NCBI GenBank assembly: GCA_910579135.1
Contig: CAJTTM010000002.1
Span: forward strand, 122,750 to 186,749
Reading direction: 5' to 3'
From: an uncultured Erysipelotrichales bacterium
Lineage (GTDB): Bacteria > Bacillota_I > Bacilli_A > Erysipelotrichales > Coprobacillaceae
DNA length: 64,000 nt
Shown here: positions 34,695 through 44,900 of the stretch, in pieces
Numbering within the stretch: position 1 is the stretch's first letter
Layout of the letters: every line of letters starts with the position of its first letter
The notes under the pieces: model-generated
Seen by the model: only the letters and a program-made list of their open reading frames with translations
What the model was told of the DNA's origin: nothing
The model's database searches: none
Translations under genes and position numbers: made by a program

Positions 34695-37263
34695 ATTGTT
34701 TTATAAAGGTGTATTCATTATTGATATAATCAATAATAATATAATCCCCTTTTTGGATATTTCCTTTTATCATTTCTTTTGCTAATCTTGTTTCAATAAC
34801 AGATTGAATAAATCTTTTTAAAGGTCTTGCTCCAAATGTTGGATCAAATCCAGCATTTGCAATTTCTTCTTTTGCATTTTGAGTTAATTCAATGTTAATC
34901 TTTTTATCTTCTAAACGTAAAGATAATTGATTAATAAATTTATCAATAATTTCAAATACTACACTTCTATCTAATGAATTAAACATAATAATTTCATCAA
35001 TACGATTTAAAAACTCTGGTTTAAAATGATTCTTTAGTTCTAATTCAACTTCTTTTCTTGTTTCCTTGTTATTACCTTTTAATAAATACTGTGAACCAAT
35101 ATTAGAAGTTAAAATAATAATCGTATTTTTAAAACTTACAACATTACCTTTAGAATCTGTTACTCTCCCATCATCTAATATCTGTAATAAAACATTAAAG
35201 ACTTCTGGATGGGCCTTTTCAATTTCATCTAGTAAAACAATACTATATGGTTGACGTCTTACAGCTTCTGATAACTGTCCTCCCTCTTCATATCCAACAT
35301 AACCAGGAGGAGCACCAAGTAATCGAGAAACACTAAATTTCTCCATATACTCACTCATATCAATTCTCACTATATTTCTTTCACTATCAAATAGTTGTTC
35401 TGCTAAACTTTTCGCAACCTCAGTTTTTCCTACTCCAGTAGGTCCTAAGAATAAGAATGAACCAATTGGTCTATTTTCATCATTAATTCCAGCTCTAGAT
35501 CTTAAAATAGCATCACTAACCTTCTCTATCGCTTCATCTTGTCCAATAACTCTTTTTCTTAAAGTATCATCTAAATTTAATAGTTTCTCTCTTTCTGATT
35601 CCATTAATTTATTCATTGGAATCCCTGTCCATCTAGCAATAACTTCACTGACTGTATCAACACTTACTTTTTCTTGAAGTAAAGCATCTTCTTTTTCTTT
35701 AGACTGATAATCACTGATTTCTTTTTCTATCTGTGGTAATGTTTGATACTTAATCTTTGAGGCTTCTTCTAAATTACCTTCCGTTTCATATTTATCTTTT
35801 AGGGCTTCTAATTTCACTTTTTGATCCTTTAATTCTTTAATATGATCTAAGTTTTTCTTTTCTTCTTTCCATTTATCACTTAATCCTATACTTTCTTCAT
35901 CTAATGAAGCAATACGTGCTTTTATTTCTTCTAATCGTTTTTCATTATCTTCATTCTTATCTTCTTTTTCAATAGAAATTCTTTCCATTTCTAATCTGTT
36001 TTTTTCTCTTGTAATTGTATCTAATTCAACTGGTAATGAATCTATTTCCATACGAATAGAAGCACATGCTTCATCAATTAAATCAATAGCTTTATCAGGT
36101 AAAAAACGATCAGTAATATATCTTTGTGATAAATGAACAGCTCCAATAATCGCACTATCAGTAATTTGTACACCATGATGTGATTCAAAACTATCTTTTA
36201 AACCTCTTAAGATTGCAATTGTATCATCAACATCTGGTTCACTGACTTGAACCTTTTGAAAACGTCTTTCTAAAGCAGCATCTTTTTCAATATATTGTCT
36301 ATATTCATCTAAAGTTGTTGCCCCTATACAATGAAGTTCACCACGAGCCAACATCGGTTTTAATAAGTTAGCAGCATCCATTGCTCCATCTGTTTTACCA
36401 GCTCCTACTAATTGATGAATTTCATCAATAAATAAAACTATTTGTCCTTCAGATTTTCTAATTTCATTTAAAACAGCTTTTAATCTTTCCTCAAACTCAC
36501 CTCTATATTTAGCGCCAGCAACCAAAGAACCTAAATCTAACTCATATAAAGTTTTATTTTTTAAACTCATTGGTACATCATTTTTAAAAATACGCCACGC
36601 TAATCCTTCTACAATAGCTGTTTTCCCAACACCAGGTTCTCCTATTAAAATAGGATTATTTTTTGTCTTTCTTGAAAGAATTTGAATTACACGTCTAATT
36701 TCCTCATCTCTTCCAATAACAGGATCTAATTTCCCATCTCTTACTTCTTTTGTTAAATCTCTTCCATATTTACTAAGAACTTCATATTGATTTTCAGGAT
36801 TTGGATTATTAACCATATTATCACCTCTCATATCCTTGATTATCTTTTCAATATCTTTTTTATTGAGTTTAAATTGTTTGATTATTTTTTGGATAACACT
36901 TGATTGACTATCAAATAAAGCAATAATAAGATGTTCTACACTCATATACTCATCTTTATATTGATTCATGATTGTTTGAGCTTTTATAAACAATTGATTT
37001 AAATCATAAGATATCCTCATGTTTTCTTCTGTTACCGATGATTGAGTAGGTTTTAAAGATATCTCATAAGAAAGCCGATTCATAAATTCATTAATATTCA
37101 CATTAGTTTTTATCAATGTACGATACATTATACCACTACTATCATCTAATAAAGCTAATAAGATATCTTCGATATCAACAACTTGTCTGCGTTCCTCCAT
37201 TGCTTTTTGAAATGCTTTAGAGAAAGCTTCTTTTAAAGCATCTGTCCATCTTTCTATATTCAT
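34693..37263 (-). CDS. clpB: Chaperone ClpB (protein disaggregase)
   Basis: Hexameric AAA+ disaggregase that extracts proteins from aggregates together with DnaK. The 856 residues contain an N-domain (1-145) and a first AAA+ module with Walker A GEPGVGKTAIVEGLA and an IDEIHQLVGAG Walker B. A coiled-coil M-domain (about 400-520) is followed by a second AAA+ module with GPTGVGKTEVAKSLAE. The M-domain distinguishes ClpB from ClpC/ClpE. An in-frame GTG lies three codons upstream, but GGAG is 8 bases before the ATG at 37263. Two CIRCE operators lie upstream, so HrcA repression is expected. Confidence 0.97.
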   Translation of the reverse strand: MNIERWTDALKEAFSKAFQKAMEERRQVVDIEDILLALLDDSSGIMYRTLIKTNVNINEFMNRLSYEISLKPTQSSVTEENMRISYDLNQLFIKAQTIMNQYKDEYMSVEHLIIALFDSQSSVIQKIIKQFKLNKKDIEKIIKDMRGDNMVNNPNPENQYEVLSKYGRDLTKEVRDGKLDPVIGRDEEIRRVIQILSRKTKNNPILIGEPGVGKTAIVEGLAWRIFKNDVPMSLKNKTLYELDLGSLVAGAKYRGEFEERLKAVLNEIRKSEGQIVLFIDEIHQLVGAGKTDGAMDAANLLKPMLARGELHCIGATTLDEYRQYIEKDAALERRFQKVQVSEPDVDDTIAILRGLKDSFESHHGVQITDSAIIGAVHLSQRYITDRFLPDKAIDLIDEACASIRMEIDSLPVELDTITREKNRLEMERISIEKEDKNEDNEKRLEEIKARIASLDEESIGLSDKWKEEKKNLDHIKELKDQKVKLEALKDKYETEGNLEEASKIKYQTLPQIEKEISDYQSKEKEDALLQEKVSVDTVSEVIARWTGIPMNKLMESEREKLLNLDDTLRKRVIGQDEAIEKVSDAILRSRAGINDENRPIGSFLFLGPTGVGKTEVAKSLAEQLFDSERNIVRIDMSEYMEKFSVSRLLGAPPGYVGYEEGGQLSEAVRRQPYSIVLLDEIEKAHPEVFNVLLQILDDGRVTDSKGNVVSFKNTIIILTSNIGSQYLLKGNNKETRKEVELELKNHFKPEFLNRIDEIIMFNSLDRSVVFEIIDKFINQLSLRLEDKKINIELTQNAKEEIANAGFDPTFGARPLKRFIQSVIETRLAKEMIKGNIQKGDYIIIDYINNEYTFIKQ

Positions 37264-37276
37264 TGCTCTCACTCCT

Positions 37277-37303
37277 TTAGCACTCTTTTTACCTAAGTGC
37301 TAA
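37277..37303. promoter_or_regulatory. CIRCE operator 1 (HrcA site), proximal to clpB
   Basis: TTAGCACTC, nine spacer bases, then AAGTGCTAA: the HrcA operator consensus with one mismatch in the right arm. It lies between the clpB ribosome site and the -10, covering the transcription start. Confidence 0.92.
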
Positions 37304-37307
37304 TTGC

Positions 37308-37335
37308 ATTATAACATATATTTTAGCACTGTCAA
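37308..37335 (-). promoter_or_regulatory. Consensus promoter of clpB
   Basis: Perfect TTGACA (37335-37330) and TATAAT (37313-37308) lie 16 bases apart on the minus strand, with TG(T) before the -10. One CIRCE overlaps the -35 and another lies at the start point. Confidence 0.9.
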
Positions 37336-37349
37336 TAGTTAAGTGCTAA
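37323..37349. promoter_or_regulatory. CIRCE operator 2 (HrcA site), distal to clpB
   Basis: TTAGCACTG, nine spacer bases, AAGTGCTAA: a second operator 46 bases from the first (start to start), overlapping the -35 hexamer. Each arm has one mismatch to consensus. Confidence 0.88.
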
Positions 37350-37393
37350 AATATATGTTTTATCTCTATTTTGATTCTTTTCTTTATTTATAT

Positions 37394-37425
37394 ACAAAAA
37401 AAGCAATATCAGGATGATATTACTT
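37394..37425 (-). terminator. Terminator after gpsB
   Basis: AGTAATATCA and TGATATTGCT form a 10-bp stem (one G-T pair) with a three-base loop, then a T run on the minus strand. Confidence 0.85.
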
Positions 37426-37756
37426 ATTTGTTTTTATACACTTCTTTTTCAAGCATTGATAATCTCTTTAATAAATCAACATTTGAAGAAATATTTTCTT
37501 CCATTGCACTAAGATTATCTTGCTGTATCATATTTTCTTTTTCTAATTCTAATATTCTTTCTTTTAATTTTTTCTTTTCATTCTCTAATCTTTCAATCTG
37601 ATCATAAGATTCATTAAGCATTTTCGCAAATGTCTCATAATCAATTACAATCGTATCCAAAAAATAATCAACCTCAGTAGCACTATACCCTTTAAAATCT
37701 ACTTGGAATTGTTTGTTTAGAATTTTTTTTGGACTTAATTGAATTTTATTTTCCAT
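37424..37756 (-). CDS. gpsB: Cell-cycle protein GpsB (DivIVA-like)
   Basis: A 110-residue DivIVA-family coiled-coil protein. The N-terminal membrane/PBP-binding part is clear (LSPKKILNKQFQVDFKGYSA), followed by a long coiled coil (QIERLENEKKKLKERILELE) and a short trimerising tail. The length fits GpsB, not full DivIVA. GpsB moves class A PBPs between septum and side wall; here it diverges from recU-pbp1, whose PBP1 is the usual partner. AGAGG 8 bases upstream sets the ATG at 37756. Confidence 0.9.
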   Translation of the reverse strand: MENKIQLSPKKILNKQFQVDFKGYSATEVDYFLDTIVIDYETFAKMLNESYDQIERLENEKKKLKERILELEKENMIQQDNLSAMEENISSNVDLLKRLSMLEKEVYKNK

Positions 37757-37839
37757 CCGCCTCACCTCTCTAATATTTTCACAAAAAATAGATATAAATG
37801 CAAGATTTTTTTAAAAAAACATCAAAATACTTTGAATTT

Positions 37840-37870
37840 TTGACAAGTACTATAGTATTTATGTTATAAT
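37840..37870 (+). promoter_or_regulatory. Candidate promoter of recU-pbp1
   Basis: Perfect TTGACA (37840-37845) and TATAAT (37865-37870) with TG(T) before the -10. The 19-base spacing is longer than ideal, which the extended -10 may offset. Confidence 0.6.
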
Positions 37871-37895
37871 GATTATTATGATAAAGGAGGAAAAG

Positions 37896-38474
37896 ATGGT
37901 AAATTATCCAAACAGAAAAGCAAATCCTATTTCTATTCATACGCCAATGAAACCTAAACATTATACGAGTCATCGTGGAATGTCTTTAGAAGAGGATATA
38001 AGTTTCAGTAATGATTATTATTTATTGAATGATAAAGCTGTTATTTATAAGAAACCAACTCCAGTACAAATTGTAAAAGTTGATTATCCTAAACGTTCAG
38101 CGGCTAAGATTGTAGAAGCTTATTATCGTAAACCTTCTACAACTGATTATAATGGAATATATAGAGGAAAATATATTGATTTTGAAGCTAAAGAGTGTAA
38201 AAATGATCGTTTTCCTTTTGCAAATATTTATAAACATCAAATTGATCATTTAAAAAGAATTATTGATCATGGTGGTATTGCTTTTGTAATTATTGCATTT
38301 ACTCATAGAAATGAAGTATACTTAATTGATGCTAGTTTTATGATTGATGCTTATTATCATTCAGATAGGAAATCTATTACTTATGATGAAATTAAAGAAA
38401 AAGGTCATATCATTAAACAAGGTGTTAATCCAAGATTAAGTTATTTAGATGTGATAGATAAATATTATTTTTAG
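37896..38474 (+). CDS. recU: Holliday junction resolvase RecU
   Basis: Cuts four-way DNA junctions during recombination and helps chromosome segregation. The 192-residue protein starts MVNYPNRKANPIS, as in the family. It carries the nuclease core GKYIDFEAKECKNDRFPFAN, which includes the catalytic E-x-K, then IYKHQIDHLKRI. AAAGGAGG precedes the ATG at 37896. It is followed at 11 bases by the class A PBP gene, the conserved recU-ponA pair. Confidence 0.96.
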   Translation: MVNYPNRKANPISIHTPMKPKHYTSHRGMSLEEDISFSNDYYLLNDKAVIYKKPTPVQIVKVDYPKRSAAKIVEAYYRKPSTTDYNGIYRGKYIDFEAKECKNDRFPFANIYKHQIDHLKRIIDHGGIAFVIIAFTHRNEVYLIDASFMIDAYYHSDRKSITYDEIKEKGHIIKQGVNPRLSYLDVIDKYYF

Positions 38475-38485
38475 GAGGTTAATAA

Positions 38486-41257
38486 ATGACTAGAAAAACA
38501 AAAAACTCAGCTCAACCTCAAACAACAAAAAGAAAAATTAATAAGAAAAGGCTAATATTGAGTCTTTGCTTAATTGTTGTATTGGTTATTGCTGGAAGTG
38601 GTATTTATTTAGGGGTAAGAATTTATCAAGAAACAGATGGTTTAGATGTTGATAAACTTGTTACAGAAGAATCTTCTTCAATGTTAAGTGCTGACGGAAA
38701 GGTCTTCTATAATTGTGGAATGAACGGAACAACAAATAAAAATGTAACTTATGATGAACTTCCACAAGTATTGATTGACGCTGTTGTTTCAGCAGAAGAT
38801 TCTCGTTATTTTGAACATGATGGTTTTGATCTTCCTCGTATTGTGAAAGCATTTATGGGAAATTTAGTAGCTGGAAGAATCACTGGTGGTGGTTCTACAA
38901 TTACACAGCAGTTAATTAAAAAATCATATTATCCAAATGAAGAGAAGACAATTGAAAGAAAGATTGGAGAAGTTATTCTTTCTATTCAAGCAACAAAAAA
39001 AATTACTAAAGAAAAAATCTTAGAGCTTTATTTGAATAAGATTTATTTCGGAAATGGTCCAAAGACAATTGGAATCTATGCTGCATCAAAATATTATTTT
39101 GATAAATCAGTACAAAATTTAACATTACCTGAAGCAGCATTACTTGCAGGTGCTATTAATTCACCTAATCAATTTGATGCGTTCTATCATTTAGATAAGG
39201 CTCAAAAAAGACGTGACATTATTCTTGATTTAATGCATATGCATGGTTATATTACAGAAGAAGAACGTGATCAAGCTAAAGCTGTAAAAGTACAAAACAT
39301 TTTAAAGTCTAACCCTATCAAGGCTGGGGGTAAATATCAAGCTTATGCAGATATGGTTGTGAGAGAAGTTTATGAGAAAACTGGATTAGATCCAAATGAA
39401 GGTGGTATGAAAATCTATACATATATGGATAAAGATGTCCAAACAACGTTAGATGATATTGCGAGTGGAAAAACTCATTCTTATGTTGATAAATATATTC
39501 AAGTTGGTGCTTGTGTTCAAGAAACTCAACACGGACGTATTGTTGGTGTTCTTTCTGGTAGAAATTATACAGCAATGGGAACAACTTATGCTTATGCTGG
39601 GAGCAAAGAAAAAGTTGCAAAGAATGAACTGGCAGGATATGGACAAAGAAATCAACCTGGTTCATCTTTAAAACCAATTATTTCTTATGCTAGTGCCTTT
39701 GAATACTTGAATTATTCAACTGCTCACTATGTTCATGATGTTCCATATTCTTCTGGAAAATGGTCACCTAAAAACTGGAATAATAAATTCCAAGGTGATG
39801 TATCTATTAAAGAAGCGTTATATCAATCATGGAACTTAGCTGCTATCAACACATTAAATGAAGTTATTGATAAAGTAGGAACAAATAAAATGTCAAGTTA
39901 TCTTGAAGGTTTTGGATATGATATGTATGATGAAGATTTTGGTCCTGTTTATGCGGTTGGTGGATGGTCTACTGGTGTAACTCCAGAAGAAACTGCTGGT
40001 GCTTATGCAACTATTTCTAATGGTGGTACTTATTATGAACCTCATGCTGTTGAAAAAATTGAAATGATTGCGACTGGAGAAGTTATATACATTGATAAAG
40101 AAGTTGAGCAAAATAAAAAACGTGCTATTTCTGAAGAATCAGCATTTATGATTAGAGAAGTCATGACTGGTTATGTTAAGGAAAGTTTAGGACAATATGG
40201 CGTATTTAATATTGGAAAACAGATTGGTGCTAAATCTGGAACATCTAATCACCCTACTTCTGGAAGCATTCCAAATAAAAGCTTGTATGGAAAAAGTAAA
40301 GATAGCTGGATGGTAGGTTATTCTCCTGATTATTCATGGGCAGTGTGGTGTGGTTATGATTCGACCGCTCAGAAAAAGGGTTATGCAATGAAAGGTCATG
40401 ACTCTAGGGAAATTGCTGCTATGATAGCAAGAAAGCTTCATCAAGGAAGTTTAACTAATTCTTATCATCAACCTAGTGGAGTTGTTCAAGCAAGATGTGT
40501 AACTGGTATTTATCCTTATGTTTCTCCAGGTAATGGTGTGCCAAGTAATCGAATCACAACTGGTTGGTTCAAAAAAGGATATACTCCTTCTTCTAGTGCA
40601 GAAGGTGCTGGTGTTAGTAATTTAGAATCATTTAGTGCAGTTGTAGAAAACAATAAAATTAGGGTTAATTTTACACCTTATCCTCAACCTAAGAGATTAA
40701 AAGGTTCTAGACCTACAAAGACTTATAATGCTAATGGAAAATCTTACAGTTTGCCATATCTTGGAGATATTAATCAAATTTATGGAAAGGTTGTATATGT
40801 AGCAGAAGTTAAGGATAGTACTGGTAAGGTTGTCTATACTGAAAAATTAAGTAAAGAAAGTGGTGTATTAAAGTATACTCCTACTGGTGGTGATTATACA
40901 GTAACTGGTTATTATGCATTAGACAATAACAATAATGATATTACATCTAATAAAATTAGTCAGACTGTCCATGTCAAAGCATCATTTGGAGGATCATTTA
41001 GTATTCTTTCTACTTCTACAAATAGCATTACTGTAAGAGCTAATGTAAATGCTGGAAACTCTATTACAATTACTTTATATGATAGCAATGGTACATTATT
41101 AAAAACTCAAACTGTTACCTCAAATTATCGTATAACATTTGGTGGTTTAACTCCTGGAACATCTTATATTGTAAAAGGAAACGAAAGAACTGCTGATGGT
41201 GAAACAAAAGATTTAGGAAGTCAAACTGTCACAACTCAAGGTGGTGGAATTGAATAA
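38486..41257 (+). CDS. ponA: Class A penicillin-binding protein 1A/1B
   Basis: A bifunctional wall polymerase and cross-linker, 923 residues. A cytoplasmic tail and one membrane helix (about 23-44) precede the GT51 glycosyltransferase domain, which has catalytic Glu104 in SAEDSRYFEHDG and GGGSTITQQ. The transpeptidase domain has S393-S-L-K396, S448-W-N450 and K583-S-G-T. A C-terminal extension (about 690-923) holds FN3-like beta domains (SFGGSFSILSTSTNSITVRA). The AGGAGG site is close to the ATG. It pairs with RecU and with the divergent GpsB. Confidence 0.96.
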   Translation: MTRKTKNSAQPQTTKRKINKKRLILSLCLIVVLVIAGSGIYLGVRIYQETDGLDVDKLVTEESSSMLSADGKVFYNCGMNGTTNKNVTYDELPQVLIDAVVSAEDSRYFEHDGFDLPRIVKAFMGNLVAGRITGGGSTITQQLIKKSYYPNEEKTIERKIGEVILSIQATKKITKEKILELYLNKIYFGNGPKTIGIYAASKYYFDKSVQNLTLPEAALLAGAINSPNQFDAFYHLDKAQKRRDIILDLMHMHGYITEEERDQAKAVKVQNILKSNPIKAGGKYQAYADMVVREVYEKTGLDPNEGGMKIYTYMDKDVQTTLDDIASGKTHSYVDKYIQVGACVQETQHGRIVGVLSGRNYTAMGTTYAYAGSKEKVAKNELAGYGQRNQPGSSLKPIISYASAFEYLNYSTAHYVHDVPYSSGKWSPKNWNNKFQGDVSIKEALYQSWNLAAINTLNEVIDKVGTNKMSSYLEGFGYDMYDEDFGPVYAVGGWSTGVTPEETAGAYATISNGGTYYEPHAVEKIEMIATGEVIYIDKEVEQNKKRAISEESAFMIREVMTGYVKESLGQYGVFNIGKQIGAKSGTSNHPTSGSIPNKSLYGKSKDSWMVGYSPDYSWAVWCGYDSTAQKKGYAMKGHDSREIAAMIARKLHQGSLTNSYHQPSGVVQARCVTGIYPYVSPGNGVPSNRITTGWFKKGYTPSSSAEGAGVSNLESFSAVVENNKIRVNFTPYPQPKRLKGSRPTKTYNANGKSYSLPYLGDINQIYGKVVYVAEVKDSTGKVVYTEKLSKESGVLKYTPTGGDYTVTGYYALDNNNNDITSNKISQTVHVKASFGGSFSILSTSTNSITVRANVNAGNSITITLYDSNGTLLKTQTVTSNYRITFGGLTPGTSYIVKGNERTADGETKDLGSQTVTTQGGGIE

Positions 41258-41259
41258 AG

Positions 41260-41284
41260 AAGATAGGTTCGCCTATCTTTTTTT
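41260..41284 (+). terminator. Terminator after pbp1
   Basis: AAGATAGG and CCTATCTT form an 8-bp stem capped by a TTCG tetraloop, followed by seven Ts. Confidence 0.92.
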
Positions 41285-41439
41285 ATTTAACATTTCTTCT
41301 TATATTTTACATAAATTCCATATTATGATTTAAGAAAATATAATTGTACAACTAACGTTAAAGCTCAAAGAGCTTATCTATCAGTCTTTCACTAATACAA
41401 ACGCATAAGAGTGTTCTGTAATTAAAAATAATATTTAGC

Positions 41440-41955
41440 TTGATAATAAAAACCAACTTAAAAAATATTAATTTTTCTGAATCACAACTTGCATATGCTT
41501 TTTATAACAGAATAAATGATCCTCTTAATTTAACTAAAAAATGATAAGAACATCCCATTAATAGATTATCAATGAAATACTCTTACTGCAACTATATTGT
41601 CTTTTGGACATATTGGTGTAACTAGTGAATCTAATGCTCCTTTATCTTTATTAAGTAATATAAAAGAAGCAAATAAGAATATAATTTATGGAAAGAATAA
41701 TGCTGTTTTAAAGGATGTTTATTTCTATAATTATAATACCTAATGATTGGAATAAGGTGATTATGAATCTTAGAGTTGTTTCAGTATCTTATAATTCTTC
41801 TATGGAATATTTTGATGATAAATATAACTCTCATTACTGTAATGATTCAATTACAATTGATCATTCTGTTTCTATTATTGGATGACATGATAATTTTTCG
41901 AAATCTAAATTTAATAGAAAGCCAATGAAAAACAGAACATCAAAAAAAGGATGAA
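41440..41955 (+). pseudogene. Broken C1A-type (papain-like) cysteine peptidase gene
   Basis: The plus strand still encodes pieces of a bacterial C1A peptidase of the lectin-like-domain surface type. From 41473: NFSESQLAYAFYNRINDPLN. Around 41633-41740: ESNAPLSLLSNIKEANK then LKDVYFYNYNT. From 41742 in a shifted frame: NDWNKVIMNLRVVSVSYNSS, then HYCNDSITIDHSVSIIG, DNFSKSKFN. DHSVSIIG contains the catalytic His position, and the following Trp codon is a TGA stop. Stops after LTKK and after YNT, a frameshift and loss of the N-terminal Cys region make it non-functional. It fills most of the 730-base gap between pbp1 and the surface protein gene; 41290-41440 shows nothing recognisable. Confidence 0.8.
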
Positions 41956-41977
41956 ATTGATTAATTCAACTTCATCC
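41942..41977 (-). terminator. Terminator after the surface protein gene
   Basis: Minus-strand GGATGAAGTTGA pairs with TCAATTTCATCC (one mismatch), followed by seven Ts. It overlaps the end of the peptidase remnant. Confidence 0.8.
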
Positions 41978-41987
41978 ATATTTTATA

Positions 41988-44900
41988 TTAATTCTCTCTT
42001 TTCTTTCTAGTCATTAATCCAATAACTATTAAACTGACAATCATTCCTCCTACAAATAGGAATGCATTTGTTTCATCTGATGTCTTGACATTCTCTCCTA
42101 AGTTCTCTTTCTCTAACTTATCTTTCGGCTCACTTGGTTCTTCCTCTTTATCTATTACAACTTCTTCATTTAATACCTTTACATTGTATTTTATCTTGAT
42201 ACTTTCATTTCCATACAATGTCCCTACTGGTATTCTTAATGTCCTTGTTTCTTCATCATAAACATCTTCTATCTTGAGTATCTCTTTATGTCCATCTGGA
42301 TATTCTACCTCGATTGTATCTCCTATCAGCTCTACTCCCTCTGGTATCTCTTCTTCTATATACCCATCTTTCCACTCTGAATTCTCTTGTGTATTTGTCA
42401 CCTCAACTGTATATTCAAGTTCATCTCCTTTTTTTGGCTCTTCTCTCTTTGGATCTGTCTTGTTCTCTACTGTGACCTTCTTATCTGGTTTTGGATCTGC
42501 TAATTTGATCTCCTCTCCTCCTTCTGGTAACACTGTCTCTTCTTCTACCTTTGTTGGTGTTCCATCTGGATTCTTTCCTTCGACTTCTATTGTATTATGG
42601 ATATCTTTATCCTTATCTGTCAAGCTCTTATCATTAATATAAACATCATAGACAATCTGATAGTTTGTTCCTCCTTCAATTAACTCGATTGGAACTTCTA
42701 TCGTTCTTGTCTTTTCATTATACACATCTTTTACATTTAATTTAATCTCTTTTCCTTCTGGATCAATTAATTTGATACTATCCTCTACTAGTGTTAATCC
42801 TTCTGGTAATTTATTCTTGATCCCTACATCTTTCCATTTTGTATCCTTCTCTTTATTTGTTGCAGTAATTGTATATGTAAGAATATCATATACTTGTGCT
42901 TCATTTGATGAAGGATCTGTTTTATTTTCTACTTTGACTGTAACTTCTGGATCTGGATTCTTTTCAAACACTGGATAGAAGATAACATCATCATCTAAGA
43001 TATCTGGATAATCTTTAATTAAATCTAAGATTGTTTTCTTATCTAAATCAGGATATGGATCTTCTCCTTTTGGATCAGGTGTCCATCCTGTAAATGAATA
43101 TCCTGGTTTCTTTGGTTCTTCTTCTGGAAGTTTAATTGGTTGATCTGTAACCTGATCAATCTTTTCTGGTTCTCCATCTTTGTTATATGTTACTGTGACT
43201 TTCTCCGCTTTCCAGATGGCATAGATTTTTTCATTTCCTTCAACTGTACTTTCTTTATCGAAGGCTTCTCCACTTCCATCAGCTTTTGTATTCCATCCTG
43301 TAAAGACATATCCTTTTCTTATTGGATTCTTTGGATAAGCTTCTTCTACAACCTTTGCTCCATATTTATAAGCTCCTAGATCTGTATGATAAACTTCATC
43401 TTGACCTGTATTCTTATAGTATGTCACTGTTCCTGGATCTAATACACTTAGCTGCTTACTACTTTGGGCTTTAAGTGATTGTCCTATTCCATCTACCCAT
43501 TCGTATGATAATTTATAAATACCTGTATCTACTCCCAAAACTCCTGTACGTCCTTTTGTCACTAAACTAATAAGTTTATCTGTCCATTCTAGTTCCTTGA
43601 ATGTTCCATCTTCCTGTTTGATTCCTATTGTAATTCTAATTAAATCATCATTTAAATCTTTTCCAAGATTATATTCTAATATCGATTTATCTTCACTAAC
43701 TTTATATTCTACTTCTTTAGGAAATGGTTTTGAATTAATGTTATGCGCTGTTAGTTTATCTTCAAGTTTTGTATAGGTTCCTTCATCTAATACAAATGAA
43801 TTTAATTTTTCTGCATCTACTGTGACAAAACTAATATTATCACGATGATCATATATTGTTTCTTCTTCTTTTAAGTCCCTATAGTTCTCTGGTTTATTTT
43901 CAGGAACTGTATAGATTGTACAATCAGTTCCCATAACTGCATCAGCCATTGATACCATACCAATTGATGTTGTAGGAACAAGACGTAAACGTCTCATACC
44001 TGTTTGCCCTTCAATAGTTGCATTAACTTGAAGCCATCCAATACCTGGAGCAACAGCTGATACATTATCTTTTACTCCTACATCAGCTAATGTAATGATT
44101 GGAACATCACCTTCTAATAATGGACTTTTATTTGGATACAATGGATTATTAGGGTCTTCACCTTCAAAAATTTCCCATTCAATATGGTATGGTTTCTCAA
44201 CATTAGCATCACTTGTCAGTGGGAAAACATAACGTATTCTACGTACTGTATCATAATTAGATTTATCAACCTTCTTATAATCTTCATCACTTAAATTTGA
44301 AGGATAAAGCATAACTGTACTTACAGAAGCTTTTGAATAAGCCCTATCAAACTCACTATCTAAACCTGCAAAAACTTTCAATTCAGGATATCCTCCGTTG
44401 AATGATACCCATGTATCATTCTTATCAGCATTGAGATTAGTTGCTATTAAATCTTTTGTAAGCAAACCTGTAACACCTGTAGGTTCACTACCATAATCAC
44501 ACATAGCAGTTGTTTGTTTATCATAATAACAGTTAGTAAAATGTCCACCATTATTACCACTAAACCCTCTTACATTTGTAGCTCCTATAGGTGTTCCATC
44601 TGATTTAGAATTAAGTGTTCCTACTTCACCAGCAGCATAACAATTGTTAAAATAAAAAGTACTATCTCCTGCACCAGCAAAACCACCCATATTTGAACCA
44701 CCATTAGACATACCTACCATTGAAGTAGAATAACAGTTCGTAAATACTGATTGTGTTCCTTCGCTATTAACACCTACAAATCCACCAATATTATTTGTAC
44801 CTTCAATTTTACCTGAAGCATAACAATTTTCAAATCTATGAGTTCCTTTATGAGTAACTCCCGCAAAAACACCTGTTTCTGTATTCCCATAAACATCTAC

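Noticed and set aside
39318..39677. A 119-codon minus-strand frame inside pbp1
   Set aside because: Shadow of the class A PBP gene, whose motifs are all intact.
31762..41257. Grouping of the orphan gene, ATPase, clpB and recU region as a possible defence island
   Set aside because: All recognisable members are housekeeping genes with standard neighbours; nothing resembles a known or new defence module.
42274..42642. A 122-codon plus-strand frame inside the large surface protein gene
   Set aside because: Repeat-rich coding sequence on the other strand creates Ser/Pro-rich false frames; there is no ribosome site and the minus-strand gene is certain.
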